5,709 nt of DNA, taken from contig JASEHX010000062.1 of assembly GCA_030018645.1 (NCBI GenBank), positions 1,961-7,669 of the forward strand, given 5' to 3'. This document shows, piece after piece, positions 4,932 to 5,709 of the stretch. The DNA comes from Candidatus Margulisiibacteriota bacterium (lineage in GTDB: Bacteria > Margulisbacteria > WOR-1 > O2-12-FULL-45-9). Under the pieces are notes generated by a model. That model was not told the origin of the DNA. It did not search any database and saw only the letters and a list, made by a program, of their open reading frames with translations. Position 1 is the first letter of the stretch; every line of letters starts with the position of its first letter. The position numbers and the translations under genes are program-made.

Positions 4932-4936
4932 CAATT

Positions 4937-5709
4937 ATGCGCCATATTTTATTTGGACTATGCTTCGGCATTTTGCTTGGTACGCAATCTCTAGCCGATA
5001 ACCAGCCAAGCAATTTATCCGATCTATGGGACATGCCCGCTGATTCTGTACAGGCGCAAACTTATCGCACTTACAAAAGCGGACCAATCAATGTTGAAGA
5101 AATCCATTACCGCAGTCGCCCATACAAAAATAAGCCAGTCAGTATTTTTGGCTATTATTGTTACCCAGCAAACAATAAGAAAAAATTCCCGGCAATCCTT
5201 TTAGTCCACGGCGGGGGAGGCGGCGCAAGTTTAGGCCGGTCACTGGAATGGGCAAAGCGCGGTTACGCCGTGTTAGCCATTGACCTTCCTGGAAAAGGGG
5301 AACAAAGAAATTATTCGCGGTCCACCGGGCCAAACATGGACGTAAGCGAGCTCTTGCGAGTTAAACCAAACATAGAAGATAATTATTTAATCCACGCCGT
5401 TGCCGCCGCCCGCAACGCCATTACTTATTTAACCCAAAGAAAAGAAGTGGATCTCAGCCGTATCGGGATGGTGGGGCTGTCGTGGGGAGGAGTTGTTGCT
5501 ATCTTGACCAATGGGCAAGATGCCCGCTTAAAATCGGCCGTCAACGTCTTTGGCGCCGGCTATATTCCCGAAGGATGCACTTGGCAGGACTGGTTTGACA
5601 GCATGACCAGCAAGGAAACTACCCTTTGGAATAATTATATTGATCCCAAAAATTTCCTGGCAACCCAGCACGCCCCCATCTTATTTTTAACCGGCACCAA
5701 TGACCATTG
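4937..5709 (+). CDS. Secreted alpha/beta hydrolase, acetyl xylan esterase / dienelactone hydrolase-like (cut by right edge)
   Basis: The open frame runs from ATG 4937 to the window edge, giving 257 residues of a longer protein. Residues 1-20 are a Sec signal peptide (short basic start, hydrophobic core, likely cleavage after SLA before DNQ). No lipobox is seen, so it is exported rather than a lipoprotein. The mature part has the alpha/beta hydrolase landmarks in order: the oxyanion-side HGGGGG (91-96) after strand PAILLV, AIDLPGKGEQ (114-123), nucleophile S182 in GLSWGG, and LFLTGTNDH (249-257), in which D256 is the likely catalytic aspartate. The catalytic histidine lies beyond the window. 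The order and spacing resemble AXE1-type acetyl xylan esterases and dienelactone hydrolases; substrate is not determinable, and a peptidase-type S9 relative is possible. It is divergent from gpmI with a shared promoter region and has no ribosome-binding site. Confidence 0.82.
   Translation, partial: MRHILFGLCFGILLGTQSLADNQPSNLSDLWDMPADSVQAQTYRTYKSGPINVEEIHYRSRPYKNKPVSIFGYYCYPANNKKKFPAILLVHGGGGGASLGRSLEWAKRGYAVLAIDLPGKGEQRNYSRSTGPNMDVSELLRVKPNIEDNYLIHAVAAARNAITYLTQRKEVDLSRIGMVGLSWGGVVAILTNGQDARLKSAVNVFGAGYIPEGCTWQDWFDSMTSKETTLWNNYIDPKNFLATQHAPILFLTGTNDH

Noticed and set aside
4917..4934. Longer gpmI start at a TTG (4934), adding MWYYNS
   Set aside because: These bases hold the extended -10 boxes of both divergent promoters. 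The family normally begins within a few residues of the VxLxILDGF strand, and ATG 4916 fits both promoter spacing and family length better.
1..5709. A defence system, biosynthetic cluster, CRISPR array, tRNA/rRNA or insertion sequence
   Set aside because: All but about 110 bases are coding. The recognisable genes are envelope, glycolytic, redox and hydrolase genes. No transposase, repeat array, nuclease or RNA signature was seen on either strand.

Overview
The window looks like a compact bacterial chromosome segment of moderate, roughly 40-45% GC. It carries housekeeping genes and no mobile genes, phage genes, CRISPR array or RNA gene. The organism makes peptidoglycan (MraY) and uses cofactor-independent phosphoglycerate mutase and a dihydrolipoamide dehydrogenase. 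Several proteins are recognisable but have substitutions or length changes at positions that are usually well conserved, which fits an uncultivated or deep-branching bacterial lineage. I cannot name the phylum. TGA appears to be a normal stop codon.

Layout. (1) Positions 1-1513, minus strand: an operon-like run of a 65-aa two-helix membrane protein, a 34-aa single-helix membrane protein, mraY, and the start of a family 2 glycosyltransferase that leaves the window on the left. Gaps inside the run are 2-8 bases. (2) Positions 1577-2968, plus strand: a dihydrolipoamide dehydrogenase, divergent from the first run. (3) Positions 2989-3288, plus strand: a 99-aa repeat-containing coiled-coil protein of unknown function. 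(4) Positions 3285-4916, minus strand: gpmI, tail-to-tail with the coiled-coil gene and overlapping it by 4 bases. (5) Positions 4937 to the right edge, plus strand: the first 257 residues of a secreted alpha/beta hydrolase, divergent from gpmI.

Non-coding DNA is almost entirely promoter. The main theme is that all five genes that begin a transcription unit have a good -10 box only 6 or 9 bases before the start codon, and none has a usable Shine-Dalgarno sequence. They should therefore be leaderless or nearly so. The internal 34-aa gene, by contrast, has a strong AAGGAGGGG ribosome-binding site. The two divergent pairs use overlapping promoter elements: overlapping -35 boxes at 1542-1548 and near-symmetric overlapping -10 boxes at 4922-4928.

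The second notable signal is a 66-base in-frame insertion-like segment inside the dehydrogenase gene. It is made of two tandem hairpins with identical 6-base arms and is flanked by 9-base direct repeats, resembling protein-embedded palindromic elements such as those known in Rickettsia. No defence, secretion or other multi-gene novel system is visible. The strongest leads are the promoter architecture, the palindromic element, and the two tiny membrane proteins in front of mraY.
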